The position numbers were made by a program, and so were the translations under genes. This document shows, one piece after another, positions 16,696 through 24,990 of a stretch of 64,000 bases of DNA. The stretch spans positions 221,473 through 285,472 of the forward strand of contig DASZRT010000009.1 in assembly GCA_035549075.1 (NCBI GenBank), read 5' to 3'. The notes under the pieces are model-generated. The model was given only the letters and a program-made list of their open reading frames with translations, did no database searches and was not told the DNA's origin. Each line of letters starts with the position of its first letter. Within the stretch, counting starts at the first letter, position 1. The DNA is from DASZFV01 sp035549075 (GTDB taxonomy: Bacteria > Myxococcota_A > Polyangia > Fen-1088).

Positions 16696-16911
16696 TCAGG
16701 CGGCGACGCGCTCGTCCGTCTCGGTCGCGGCGGCGCCGACGACGGACGCGACCACCTCGCGATCGACGATCGCGGCGATCGACGAGCGACAGCCGCCGCA
16801 GCGCGAGCCGGCGCCGCAGGCGGCCGTGACCTCGGCCTGCGAGCAGGCGCCGTCGCGGACGCATTCCTTGATCGTGCGGTCGAAGACACGCAGGCAGTGA
16901 CACACCAGCAT
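16696..16911 (-). CDS. bfd: Bacterioferritin-associated ferredoxin
   Basis: 71 residues with the BFD-like [2Fe-2S] pattern: CHC near the N-terminus, then C-G-A-G-S-R-C-G-G-C about 25-30 residues later. Bfd delivers electrons to bacterioferritin to reduce and release stored iron. The gene is divergent from bfr, and a Fur-box-like palindrome lies in the 91-bp spacer, so derepression under iron starvation is expected. The C-terminal 20 residues are Ala/Thr/Glu-rich and extend beyond the usual core. Confidence 0.93.
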   Translation of the reverse strand: MLVCHCLRVFDRTIKECVRDGACSQAEVTAACGAGSRCGGCRSSIAAIVDREVVASVVGAAATETDERVAA

Positions 16912-16935
16912 GGGGGGCCTTCCTTCAGCTGCAGA

Positions 16936-16962
16936 TGATAGTGAGAACGACTCTCAATATCA
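16936..16962. promoter_or_regulatory. Fur-box-like operator between bfd and bfr
   Basis: The palindrome TGATAGTGAGA, 5 bases, then CTCAATATCA (inner dyad TGAGAacgaCTCTCA) resembles the classical Fur consensus GATAATGATAATCATTATC. It lies 25 bp upstream of the bfd start and 41 bp upstream of the bfr start, where it could control both. Confidence 0.72.
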
Positions 16963-17002
16963 ACCCTGTTCTTTTGCGGCGCGCCGCACTACCGTGGGCC
17001 GC

Positions 17003-17473
17003 ATGAAGGGCGACGCCGACATCATCGAAGCGCTGAACGAGATCCTCACGGCCGAGCTCACGGCCATCAATCAGTACTTCGTGCACTACAAGATGCTCGA
17101 GAACTGGGGCTACCTGCGCATCGCCAAGAAGAAGCGCGAAGAGTCGATCGAGGAGATGAAGCACGCCGACGACGTCATCGAGCGCATCCTCTACCTCGAC
17201 GGCGTGCCCAACATGCAGCGCCTGTTCCCCGTGCGCGTCGGCGAGACCCCCGTCGAGATGCACGAGCTCGACCTCGCCGTCGAACGCGAGGCCGTCGTCC
17301 GCCTCAACAAGGCCATCGCCCTCACCCTCGCCAAGAACGAGGCCGGCACGCGCGAGCTGCTGGAATCGATGCTCAAGAGCGAAGAGGACTCGATCGAGTG
17401 GCTCGAGGCCCAGCTCAAGATCATCTCGGACATCGGCAAAGAGCGCTACCTGGCCGAGCAGCTGCACGACTGA
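17003..17473 (+). CDS. bfr: Bacterioferritin
   Basis: 156 residues that align without gaps to E. coli Bfr over most of the length. Di-iron ligands Glu18, Glu51, His54, Glu94 and Glu127 are in place (AELTAINQYF; EEMKHAD; LAVEREA; KSEEDS), as is haem ligand Met52. His130 is replaced by Ser (SEEDSIEW), which removes one ferroxidase ligand. Role is iron storage and detoxification in a 24-mer haem-containing cage in the cytoplasm. Divergent from bfd across a Fur-box-like site. The substitution may slow iron oxidation or shift the ligand to Asp129. Confidence 0.95.
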   Translation: MKGDADIIEALNEILTAELTAINQYFVHYKMLENWGYLRIAKKKREESIEEMKHADDVIERILYLDGVPNMQRLFPVRVGETPVEMHELDLAVEREAVVRLNKAIALTLAKNEAGTRELLESMLKSEEDSIEWLEAQLKIISDIGKERYLAEQLHD

Positions 17474-17500
17474 CGGCCGCGGCTGCGGTACTCTCGTGGC

Positions 17501-17923
17501 GTGACGGACGCGGTGACGCGCGCGACGACGCCCGACGGCCAGGTGAGCCTGAGCGCGCGCGGGTGCACGTTCGCCTACCGCCGACCTCGACCCGGCGCGC
17601 TTCTCGTGACGATCGCGGGGCACGACGCGGGCCAGTTCGGGACCAGCACGCTCGACGAGATCCGCATGGAGCTGCTTCGCCACCGCCCGCTCGAGCTGTT
17701 CGTCGACGCGCGCGAGGCGCTGGGCCCCGCTGTCAGCGTCAGCGACGAATGGACCCGGTTCTTCACGCTGAACCGCGACCAACTGCGCCGCGTGAACGTG
17801 CTCGTCGGCTCGAAGGTGGTGCACCTGACGGTCGCCATCGCTCAGCACCTTTCGCGCACGGGCGATCTCATCGAGATCACTTCCGACGCGGAGAGGTTCA
17901 CAGCGCGCGTCGCGTCTTTGTAG
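17501..17923 (+). CDS. Hypothetical protein with STAS/SpoIIAA-like character (140 aa)
   Basis: GTG 17501 starts MTDAVTRATTPDGQ. The pattern of alternating strands and helices with LELFVDAREALG and VNVLVGSKVVHLT recalls STAS-like stand-alone domains common in myxobacteria. No catalytic motif. A second protein of similar type is at 28942-29310. It precedes a TonB-like envelope gene by 13 bp on the same strand. Confidence 0.6.
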   Translation: MTDAVTRATTPDGQVSLSARGCTFAYRRPRPGALLVTIAGHDAGQFGTSTLDEIRMELLRHRPLELFVDAREALGPAVSVSDEWTRFFTLNRDQLRRVNVLVGSKVVHLTVAIAQHLSRTGDLIEITSDAERFTARVASL

Positions 17924-17936
17924 TCTTCGCCAGACG

Positions 17937-18740
17937 ATGAAGGGGTTCCTCGCGCTGCTCGCCTTCGCGGCGCTGGGTCTCGCCGGCGTCCTTTGGTGGC
18001 GGCACTCGCTCGAAGCCTCGCGCGCGCCCGCCGTCGACGCGGCGTCCGTGCCCGCCAAGATCGGCGGCGAGCGGCGGCGGCGTCACCGGCGCGGCGCGCG
18101 GCGCCTCGCACGCAACGAGGTGGCGTCCGCGCCGACGTCGTTGGACGACGCGCCACCGGCCCGCGGGGTGTCGCCGACCTTCGACGAAGTGGCCCAGGCG
18201 GCCGCCACGCCGAAGGACGAAGAGCGCGTCCCGCTCGCGCCCGGGGGCGCGTCGACGACGGAGGTGCCACCCGACGACCTCTTCGGCGCGAACGAGCCTA
18301 CGCCGCCACCCTCACGAGCCGCGCGCCAAGCCCCCGAGCCCGAGCCCATCAAACTGCGCGCCGCCGACCTCAAGATCGTGTGGCAAGGCGAAGATCTGTC
18401 GCGCCCCGAGAGCACCGTCCAGCGCCTCGATTTCTCGAGCGATTCGGCCGCCCACGAGCTGACCGAGGACGAGATCGACGCGCGCTTCCGCGCGAAGGAA
18501 GACGCCGTGCTCGGCTGCATCGCGCGCGCACGGCCCGACGAGAGCACCTACGTCCCCGGCCGCGTCACTGTCAGGTTCCGCATCCTGAAGACGGGCGCCG
18601 TGAAGGGCGTGCAGGTCGAGGCGCCCGTCATCCTGCACAAAGGCGGGCTCCTCGGTTGCGTGCGGGGCGTCGTCGGCGGCCTGAAGTTCCCGGCCTCGGG
18701 CGGCAGCCAGACCGTCAGCTATCCGTTCTCGCTGACGTAG
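17937..18740 (+). CDS. Membrane-anchored protein with AgmX/PglI-type (TonB-like) C-terminal domain
   Basis: 267 residues: one N-terminal membrane segment (FLALLAFAALGLAGVLWW), a basic stretch (RRRRHRRGARRLAR), a Pro/Ala/Glu-rich disordered middle, and a C-terminal domain of about 85 residues with VLGCIARARP, GRVTVRFRILKTGAVKGV and LLGCVRGVVGGLKFP. That domain with two conserved Cys is typical of AgmX/PglI-like proteins linked to gliding and envelope machinery in myxobacteria. Exact role unknown. Confidence 0.75.
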   Translation: MKGFLALLAFAALGLAGVLWWRHSLEASRAPAVDAASVPAKIGGERRRRHRRGARRLARNEVASAPTSLDDAPPARGVSPTFDEVAQAAATPKDEERVPLAPGGASTTEVPPDDLFGANEPTPPPSRAARQAPEPEPIKLRAADLKIVWQGEDLSRPESTVQRLDFSSDSAAHELTEDEIDARFRAKEDAVLGCIARARPDESTYVPGRVTVRFRILKTGAVKGVQVEAPVILHKGGLLGCVRGVVGGLKFPASGGSQTVSYPFSLT

Positions 18741-18829
18741 GCCTCAACTTTGGCCACGAAATGCCGTTGCTGCGTGTGCCGGAGCACAAAGGCGCTGGCA
18801 TTTTGTTCACCCTCCAGAGGAGATCCCGC

Positions 18830-19831
18830 ATGAAACGAGCGCTCGCCTGTCTGTTGGTCCTGTCCGCCTGCGGAGGCAGTTCCAGCTCCACGCCCAGCGC
18901 TCCGGTGAGCCAGCTCGTGATGGCCTCCGAGGGCGGCACCGTTCCCGTGGCCGGCGGCTCGATCGCCATCCCGGCGGGCGCGCTCGCGAGCGACACGACC
19001 ATCACCGCGACGGTGTCGGATCCGTCCTCGTCCACGCCGAGCTCCGACAAAGTCGCCGGCAAGGTCCTCGAGCTCGGCCCCGACGGGACGACGTTCACCA
19101 TGCCGGTGACGCTGACGCTCCCGCTGACGAAGACGCCCGCGGCCAATCAGTCGGCGAGCCTCGCCTACCTCGACAAGACCTCCAACGCCTGGGTCACGAC
19201 CCCTTCGACGGTCGCGGGCGGCAAGGTCTCGGGCGGCATCATGCACTTCAGCACGTGGACCATCATCATCACGGTCAACGGCGGCGCCGCCCCCGATTGC
19301 AGCTTCACGAAGTGCGGCGGCACGCTGGACGGCACCTACAAGGTCACGGGCGCCTGCATCGGCGGCATCACCGACAGCTTCACGCAGGCCTGCGCGGCGA
19401 TCACGGCGAGCGCCGACGTCTCGGTCACCGGCGGCATCACGCTGAACACGGACGGCACGTACATGTCCGACTTCAACGCGACGATGGCGAAGATCAACGT
19501 CACGTACCCGGCCTCGTGCCTCCCCGCGGGTGCGACCTGCGACGATCTCTCGTCGTCGTTCGGCCAGAACAATGACCCTGGCACCACCGCCAGCTGCACC
19601 GCCGCGTCGGGAGGCGGCTGCACGTGCACGATCACCGAGGTGAACAACAACCCCGACCCGCCCGAGTCCGGCACGTGGAGCTCGATGCCCGACGGCACCT
19701 ACACGTCGATGAAGACCGGCGACACCACGCCGGGCGACTTCAACGCCTACTGCGTGAGCGGCAGCACCCTGAAGGTCGCCTCGACGGACTCCGACGGCAA
19801 GACGTCCGTCATCATCCTGCAGAAGCAGTAG
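18830..19831 (+). CDS. Lipoprotein with ZU5-like domain
   Basis: 333 residues. Signal peptide ACLLVLSACGG gives a lipidated Cys near residue 14. Residues 30-125 contain EGGTVPVAGGSIAIPAGAL followed by strands, the pattern of ZU5-type domains in bacterial surface proteins, and the C-terminal part is Thr/Ser-rich with eight or more Cys, which suggests disulphides outside the cell. AGAGGAGA is a strong ribosome site before ATG 18830. A hairpin lies just after the stop. Confidence 0.75.
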   Translation: MKRALACLLVLSACGGSSSSTPSAPVSQLVMASEGGTVPVAGGSIAIPAGALASDTTITATVSDPSSSTPSSDKVAGKVLELGPDGTTFTMPVTLTLPLTKTPAANQSASLAYLDKTSNAWVTTPSTVAGGKVSGGIMHFSTWTIIITVNGGAAPDCSFTKCGGTLDGTYKVTGACIGGITDSFTQACAAITASADVSVTGGITLNTDGTYMSDFNATMAKINVTYPASCLPAGATCDDLSSSFGQNNDPGTTASCTAASGGGCTCTITEVNNNPDPPESGTWSSMPDGTYTSMKTGDTTPGDFNAYCVSGSTLKVASTDSDGKTSVIILQKQ

Positions 19832-19843
19832 CCGGCGACGCGC

Positions 19844-19872
19844 GCCTCACGCGCGCTGGTCGCGCGTGAGGC
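19844..19872 (+). terminator. Hairpin downstream of the ZU5-like lipoprotein gene
   Basis: GCCTCACGCGCG, loop CTGGT, CGCGCGTGAGGC: a perfect 12-bp stem starting 13 bp after the stop codon. Only a weak T-rich tail (CGTCTTGT) follows, so it may act as a terminator or mRNA 3' stabiliser. Confidence 0.6.
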
Positions 19873-19907
19873 CGTCTTGTGCCGCTCGGTGTGGCACACT
19901 GCCCGCC

Positions 19908-20105
19908 ATGTCCAAGGCCAACCGTCCGAAGAGGAACTCAGAGGCGAAGAAGCGGCTTGCACGAATCGCGCGGAAGCGCTGGCGCAAGCCCACCCTGGCT
20001 GCGATGAAAGCGGGCGAGACCCCGGAGGGCGTCGACCGCATGCTCGAAAGGGAGCTGTTCGAGGCTCGCTACGGCGTGCCGAAGTCGAAAGTATCAGGCT
20101 CGTAG
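19908..20105 (+). CDS. Small basic protein (65 aa)
   Basis: From ATG 19908: MSKANRPKRNSEAKKRLARI, then a helical, Lys/Arg-rich body ending KSKVSGS. No family recognised. High positive charge suggests nucleic acid contact. It ends 6 bp before the phosphodiesterase gene and may be translated with it. A longer upstream frame is not favoured because it would overlap the hairpin. Confidence 0.5.
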   Translation: MSKANRPKRNSEAKKRLARIARKRWRKPTLAAMKAGETPEGVDRMLERELFEARYGVPKSKVSGS

Positions 20106-20111
20106 CGCGCT

Positions 20112-20672
20112 TTGCTCAAGACCACGGCCACGCTCCATCTGCGAGACGACGGAGCGTTACGCCTGGCGATCGTCGCCGACACGCACTCGCAGCCGCATCC
20201 CGACGCTCTCGGGCAGCTGGCCGCGCGACGCCCAGACGCCATCCTCCACGCTGGGGACATCGGCGATCTCGAGGTGCTCGATGCGTTGGCCGGCGTGGCC
20301 CCCGTCCTCGCCGTCCGCGGAAACATCGACACACGCGCGAGCGCGTTGCCGGACATCCTGGTGTTGGACCTCGTCGGTCATCAGAGGGGGACCAGGCTGC
20401 TCCTCCTGCACATTGGCGTCAGTGGGCCGCGGCTGCGCGCCGACGTCGCCCGGCTGGCCCGCGCCGAGGGCGCGTCCCTCGTGGTGTGCGGGCACTCGCA
20501 CGTCCCCTTCATCGGTCGCGACCGCGACCTCACCGTCTTCAACCCCGGCTCCATGGGGCCGCGCCGGTTCCACCTGCCCATCGTCTTCGGAACGATGGAC
20601 ATCGCGACCACCGGCATTCGCCTGGCACACGTCGACTGCGAGACCGGCGAACCGTGGCTGCCGCCGGCGTGA
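20112..20672 (+). CDS. YfcE/MJ0936-family metallophosphoesterase
   Basis: 186 residues with the calcineurin-like metal-binding set: VADTHSQPH, LHAGDIGDLEV, VRGNIDT, LLLHIGVSG and CGHSHVPF, then NPGSMGPRR. YfcE-type enzymes hydrolyse phosphodiesters with Mn2+; natural substrate unknown. Start is TTG 20112, chosen because it follows the upstream stop and leaves about 17 residues before the first metal motif. Monocistronic or paired with the small basic gene. Confidence 0.9.
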   Translation: MLKTTATLHLRDDGALRLAIVADTHSQPHPDALGQLAARRPDAILHAGDIGDLEVLDALAGVAPVLAVRGNIDTRASALPDILVLDLVGHQRGTRLLLLHIGVSGPRLRADVARLARAEGASLVVCGHSHVPFIGRDRDLTVFNPGSMGPRRFHLPIVFGTMDIATTGIRLAHVDCETGEPWLPPA

Positions 20673-20693
20673 GGACCTTCGCGGTGGCGCCGC

Positions 20694-21341
20694 TCAGAAG
20701 AGCCAGCCGACGGCGAACCGGAAGTGCGCGCTCACGTCCCCGGCGTGGATCTCGTGCGCGTCGGGGCCGAGGTCGATGCAGAAGACCGGGCTGTCGCTCG
20801 GCGCCGACGTGTCGCATCGGTTGGATGGCGCGACGTACGAGGAGCTCGCGAGGGCGATGTTGGGGCCGCCGCCCACGAGCACCGTGAAGCCCTTCGGCGC
20901 TCGGTACACGTACGCCAGCTCCGTGTGCGCGAAGGGCAGCGTGCCGTGAACGACGTTGTCGATTTCGAGGAACGGCCCGCCCGCGACGGTCACCGCGTGA
21001 CGGCCGTCGGAAGACGCGAGCGCCGCCCAACGCACCACCGCCAGCGCGGACCACGAACGACGTTGGTCGTTGCCCACCTCCCGGGCGCTGCCGGTCAGCT
21101 CGAGCGAGACGCGACGGCTCAGGTCGCGGCCGAGCGTCAGCCCGACCTCCGGCTCCGGGAGGGACAGCCAGTTGTCCTGCATGGAGACCAAGCCGCCCTC
21201 CGCTCTGACCAACCAGCCGGTCGGCGCTGCGGCCGGAGCGCTGGCGAGCGTGGACACCTCATCCGAGGCGACGGCGGTCGAGGCGGCGAAGACGAGCGTG
21301 GCCGCGACGGCGGCTGACAGCCATGCGTTCAAGTGACTCAT
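20694..21341 (-). CDS. Secreted beta-rich protein, probable outer-membrane barrel (215 aa)
   Basis: Signal peptide (LSAAVAATLVFAASTAVA) then alternating hydrophobic/polar strands such as VSLELTGSAREVG, TVLVGGGPNIALAS and a C-terminal HFRFAVGWLF that ends in Phe, the hallmark of a barrel strand recognised by the BAM complex. Two Cys close together (NRCDTS, VFCID) may form a loop disulphide. Function unknown. Confidence 0.65.
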   Translation of the reverse strand: MSHLNAWLSAAVAATLVFAASTAVASDEVSTLASAPAAAPTGWLVRAEGGLVSMQDNWLSLPEPEVGLTLGRDLSRRVSLELTGSAREVGNDQRRSWSALAVVRWAALASSDGRHAVTVAGGPFLEIDNVVHGTLPFAHTELAYVYRAPKGFTVLVGGGPNIALASSSYVAPSNRCDTSAPSDSPVFCIDLGPDAHEIHAGDVSAHFRFAVGWLF

Positions 21342-21694
21342 GCGATCCTCCGCCGGCTCTCCTTTTCAATTCCGGTGCCACCCCGACGACGGGCAGGCGC
21401 GCGGCGGAGCGGCGTCGAAGATGGTCGAGAATTCGGCGCACCGTCGAAAATTGCCCATCTGAGGCGCCGCTGGTGTCGGTGGCGCGGCTCGTGTTACGGT
21501 CCGTCGTCCGATGAAGCAACCCCACCAGGTCGTCTGCTCGTTCCTCGTCGCCGCCATGTGGTCGGCGTCGAAGCGTTCGCGCATTGGCGTGCCGGGCTTG
21601 GGTTTGCGAATCGGGTAGCCCCGAGAGAAGCGAAACCCACCCGGCGAAAGCGGGTGGGTTCTCGGACCGCCCGCGCGCCAGAAAGAGCCTGGCC
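21342..21694. other. Intergenic stretch without a supported gene
   Basis: 353 bp between the barrel protein start and the small gene at 21695. Frames in it have no family resemblance. It holds the structured segment at 21600-21660 and otherwise nothing I can identify. Confidence 0.6.
21600..21660 (+). promoter_or_regulatory. Structured leader candidate with alternative hairpins
   Basis: A perfect 10-bp hairpin (21634-21643 with 21651-21660: AACCCACCCG, loop GCGAAAG, CGGGTGGGTT) follows a small hairpin TCGGG-TAGC-CCCGA (21611-21624). GGGTTT at 21600-21605 can also pair with AAACCC at 21633-21638, which would break the large hairpin, so two folds compete. It lies 34 bp before the GTG of a small gene. 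This could be an attenuator-like leader or simply a terminator of an unseen transcript; no T tract follows on the plus strand. Confidence 0.35.
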
Positions 21695-22012
21695 GTGAGC
21701 GACACCGAAGATCCTCTCAATCGAGCGCCCTGTCGGCTGACGACGCGGATCGCGCCGAAGGTTCGCGCCGCGAACGACAACGGCGAAGCCACCGTCGTCG
21801 TCTCGCTGACCGAGCGCCGCGAGCTCGCCCGCCGCGTCGCCCTCCTGCGCGACTGGGCGCCCGCGATCCTCGCGACGTTCTTCAGCGGCGGCCCTTGGAT
21901 CGGGGAGAACGACGGCTCTTCACGGGGACCGCGACACGTGAAGGCGGCGAAGGACCACGTCCGAGACGACGAGCCGGATCGACCCGACGGGCCGTCGAAG
22001 CTCAATCCGTGA
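21695..22012 (+). CDS. Hypothetical protein (105 aa)
   Basis: GTG 21695 begins MSDTEDPLNRAPCRLTTR. The centre is helical (TVVVSLTERRELARRVALLR) and the end is charged (HVKAAKDHVRDDEPDRPDG). Not recognised. It sits behind the structured segment at 21600-21660. Could be spurious given the GC bias. Confidence 0.4.
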   Translation: MSDTEDPLNRAPCRLTTRIAPKVRAANDNGEATVVVSLTERRELARRVALLRDWAPAILATFFSGGPWIGENDGSSRGPRHVKAAKDHVRDDEPDRPDGPSKLNP

Positions 22013-22035
22013 GTCCGGCGAGCGCCCTCTCGCCC

Positions 22036-23370
22036 TCAGGGCGCCGGAGGGAGGCTCATGAAGAACGGCACGACGGCGTTCAGATAGTTGACGTTGTTGA
22101 ACGTCGGGTTGTCGTGCGAGCCCCCCGGGAACTCGCACCACACGACGGGATACGTCGCCGGGCAGCCCGTGTACTTCACGCACGACGGAAACTTCGGGTC
22201 GAACGGCGCCGTCGCCTTTCCGACGCAGCCGTTGCGCGCGAGGATCTCGTCGCGCGCGGGCGCCATGCCGAAGGTGTCCTCGGTGACGTTGAGCGTCGCG
22301 AGAGGCCCCACGGGGTTGGCGGTGTCGGCGTCGGACGCAATCAGGAATGCCGCCGCCGGTCCGTTGCAGGCCCAGCGATGCTCGCGCAGGCCGCCCGCGA
22401 GGGTGTAGAAGCCGCGCATCGTCGTCGCGGCCGCGCAGCCGACGAGCAGCGACTCCCACGCGCCGCTGCTGCCGCCGCCGATGAACTGCGCGCCGCGGTC
22501 GACGCAGAAGTTCGCCTCGACCCAGGCCTGCACCGCCAGGAAGTACGGGATCTCGGGGCCGTTGAGGCAAGCGCCCACGTTCGCGATCTGGGGCGCGCAG
22601 CGGACGCCTCCGTCGGCGAAGCACGAGCCCACCTGCTGCAGGCCAATCTTGATGGCGGCGTTCTCGCCCGGCACGCTGAAAGCGGCACCGTGCAGGGGCG
22701 GCGTGGGGCCGCACCCGTCGGCGCCGTAGAACACGGCCGTCGGCACGTCCGGATCGTAGCTCCCGGGAAGCTCGATCGTGAACTCGCGATCGACGAAGGT
22801 CTCGCCGTTGGCGGCCATCTGCGCGTTGATGCCCCCGGGGACGAACGGCGGCGCGACGCAGTTCGAGGGACAGTTCGGCACTGTGCACGGCGCGCACGCG
22901 GGGATCGCGATGCGGTGGTTCGTGAACGACGTCGAGACGGCCCCGACGGGCGACTTCGTGCAGCCCGCGCTCCTCATCCCCGTGAGGCCTTTGGCGGGCA
23001 GGCCGCTCGAGCCGCCGAGACCGCCCGCGCCTGCTGTCGCCATGCCGCCCGAACCCGCCGCGCCACCCGGGCCGGCCGAACCGGCCGCGCCGCGGCCCCC
23101 CGCCCCGCCCCCACCCGCGATCGAGCCACCCGTGGCTCCCCCGCCCCCGATCGAAGAGTCCGCGCCCGCGGCGTCCGGAACGTCCCCGCCGGGCCCGCCG
23201 CCCGCGGCACCGCCGCTGCCCTCGACTCCGCCCGCGCCCGCGTCGCCGCCCGAGCCAGTGTTGGCGCCCGCGCGACCCGCCGCCCCCGGCTCTTCGCCCG
23301 ACCCTCCCTTCGCGCAGGAGAGAGCCGTCAACGCGAGAACCAGCGCGGACCGCAAGAGAAAGCGTGCCAT
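22036..23370 (-). CDS. Secreted lipoprotein of the PHB-depolymerase/feruloyl-esterase type
   Basis: 444 residues: signal and lipobox (ALTALSCAKGG), then about 100 residues of Gly/Ala/Ser-rich spacer, then an alpha/beta-hydrolase domain. The nucleophile elbow reads GGGSSGAWES, the oxyanion region FYGADGCGP, and a late His in FPGGSHDNP. Many Cys (CAPCTVPNCPSNC and others) indicate disulphides. A homologue with the same layout is at 52405-53727 (SGSSSGAWEA). Likely extracellular polymer or ester hydrolase of unknown substrate. Confidence 0.82.
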   Translation of the reverse strand: MARFLLRSALVLALTALSCAKGGSGEEPGAAGRAGANTGSGGDAGAGGVEGSGGAAGGGPGGDVPDAAGADSSIGGGGATGGSIAGGGGAGGRGAAGSAGPGGAAGSGGMATAGAGGLGGSSGLPAKGLTGMRSAGCTKSPVGAVSTSFTNHRIAIPACAPCTVPNCPSNCVAPPFVPGGINAQMAANGETFVDREFTIELPGSYDPDVPTAVFYGADGCGPTPPLHGAAFSVPGENAAIKIGLQQVGSCFADGGVRCAPQIANVGACLNGPEIPYFLAVQAWVEANFCVDRGAQFIGGGSSGAWESLLVGCAAATTMRGFYTLAGGLREHRWACNGPAAAFLIASDADTANPVGPLATLNVTEDTFGMAPARDEILARNGCVGKATAPFDPKFPSCVKYTGCPATYPVVWCEFPGGSHDNPTFNNVNYLNAVVPFFMSLPPAP

Positions 23371-23469
23371 GCGCGTCTAGACGTCCGGTGCGCCCGCGAA
23401 CAGGCGGCCCGTCGCCCATGCGCGGTTGCGCCGCTCGCTGCGAGGCATCGTGTCGTAGGCTTCGCGCAG

Positions 23470-24990
23470 ATGGCGCGACGAATGCTGCTGGGTTGTGGTC
23501 TCGCGCTCGCGAGCGCGGTGCTCGCGACGTCGAGCTTCGCGCCGTTCGGGGCGTGGCCGCTGATCTTCGTGGCCTTCGTGCCGCTGCTGGTGGCGCAGTA
23601 CCGCGTGCTGCCCGCGCGGTGGTCGGCGCTCGCGCCCGCCCTCGGCTACGGAGGGTTCTTCGCCGGCATGTTCGGCGGCGTGTTTCCGCCGGCGGCGGCC
23701 TGGTACATGAAGGCGCTGCCGCTGCTCGTGGCGGTGGGCGTCGTCGTCACCAGCCTTCGCGAGCGCTCGCGGCGCGATCGCTCGGGCTACCGCTCGATGC
23801 CGGCGCTCGTGGCGACCAGCTGGGTCGCGGTCGAGCTCGTTCGTTTGTTCGTGCCCGTGCTCGGCAGCTGGGGCTTTCTCGGGTACGCCCTTCACCGCCA
23901 GGCCTGGCTGATTCAGCCGGTGCGCAGCGTCGGCATCTTCGGGCTCGACCTCTTGATCATGGTCGTGAACGCCGCGATCGCGCTCCTCGTGATCGCCGAG
24001 CTCGATCGGCGCGCGACGTTCGAGGCGCCCACCGTCGTGTCTCGGCGCGCGGGGCTCGCGTGGTGCGCGCTCGCCGCCGGCTTTCTCGGCGCGTGGATCG
24101 CGGCGAGCCTCTCGAGCCTCGACGCTCCCGGGTCCACGGTGCGCGTCGCCGCATTGCAACCGGGCATCAAGCGCCGAGGTCTGAGCCCCGAAGAGCGCAA
24201 CCGCCGGCTCCTCGAGAAGCTGACGGAACAGACGCGCGAGGCCGCGGCGCGCGGGGCGAAGCTCGTCGTCTGGCCGGAGGCCACGCTGACCGTCGATCCG
24301 ACCGTCGCTCACCGATCAGAGCTGTCGACGCTGGCGAGAGAGACCGGCGCGACGCTGGTGCTCGGGTACGTCGTCTTCGAGCCGCACGGTACGCGAAACG
24401 AAGCGATCACGATCGAGCCGTCGGGACAGTTCGTCGGCCTCTTCGGCAAGGACCACCCCGTCACGTTCCTCGGGGGAACGAGCCTCACGCGGGGCAGGTA
24501 TCCGACCGTCGAGACCAGCTTCGGCACGATCGCCACCGCCATCTGCGCGGACCTCGATTTCACCGACACCGTTCGCAAGCTCGCTCGGCGGGGCGCGCGG
24601 CTCATCGCGGTGCCGTCGGCGGACTGGCCGGCGATCGCCGCGAAGCACTACACCCTCGCCGTCTTCCGCGCGCTGGAGAGCGGAGCGGCGATCGTGAAGT
24701 CCGAGTTCAGCTTCGACTCGATCATCGTGGACGCCTCGGGCCGGATCCTCGCGAGCGAGATCTCTCCAGAAGGCAGCGCGGCCGTGCTCGTCGCGGACGT
24801 CCCGCTGCGCACCGGCGCCTTGCCCCTCGCCGCGCGCTGGGCCGACTGGGCCGGCTGGTTCAGCCTCGGCGCCCGCGTGGGTCTGGCGCTGTGCGAGCTC
24901 TTGCGCGGGCGCCGCGTGAAGGCGCCCGCTCTCGCAGCGGTGGCGTCCGTTGCTCCAGCTCAGACGATGTCGCCGAGGCGCGCGAGCTGA
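23470..24990 (+). CDS. Apolipoprotein N-acyltransferase-like protein
   Basis: 506 residues. N-terminal membrane part of about six segments (FAPFGAWPLIFVAFVPLLVAQ and others), then a nitrilase-type domain with the catalytic Glu in VVWPEATLTV, Lys in FGKDHPVTF and Cys in ATAICADLDF. This is the Lnt architecture that N-acylates lipoproteins in the inner membrane, which fits the abundance of lipoprotein genes around. The segment PSADWPA matches the usual NDAWF-type region only loosely. Start ATG 23470; the last 31 bp overlap the converging ParA-like gene. Confidence 0.88.
   Translation: MARRMLLGCGLALASAVLATSSFAPFGAWPLIFVAFVPLLVAQYRVLPARWSALAPALGYGGFFAGMFGGVFPPAAAWYMKALPLLVAVGVVVTSLRERSRRDRSGYRSMPALVATSWVAVELVRLFVPVLGSWGFLGYALHRQAWLIQPVRSVGIFGLDLLIMVVNAAIALLVIAELDRRATFEAPTVVSRRAGLAWCALAAGFLGAWIAASLSSLDAPGSTVRVAALQPGIKRRGLSPEERNRRLLEKLTEQTREAAARGAKLVVWPEATLTVDPTVAHRSELSTLARETGATLVLGYVVFEPHGTRNEAITIEPSGQFVGLFGKDHPVTFLGGTSLTRGRYPTVETSFGTIATAICADLDFTDTVRKLARRGARLIAVPSADWPAIAAKHYTLAVFRALESGAAIVKSEFSFDSIIVDASGRILASEISPEGSAAVLVADVPLRTGALPLAARWADWAGWFSLGARVGLALCELLRGRRVKAPALAAVASVAPAQTMSPRRAS

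Noticed and set aside
18791..18812. Sigma-54-like promoter (TGGCA...TTCAC) before the ZU5-like lipoprotein gene
   Set aside because: The -12 element lacks the required GC dinucleotide, so the match is too weak.
21895..23469. Upstream extension of the Lnt-like frame to more than 1000 codons
   Set aside because: The extension is antisense to the esterase lipoprotein gene and lacks any domain; the membrane protein begins at ATG 23470.
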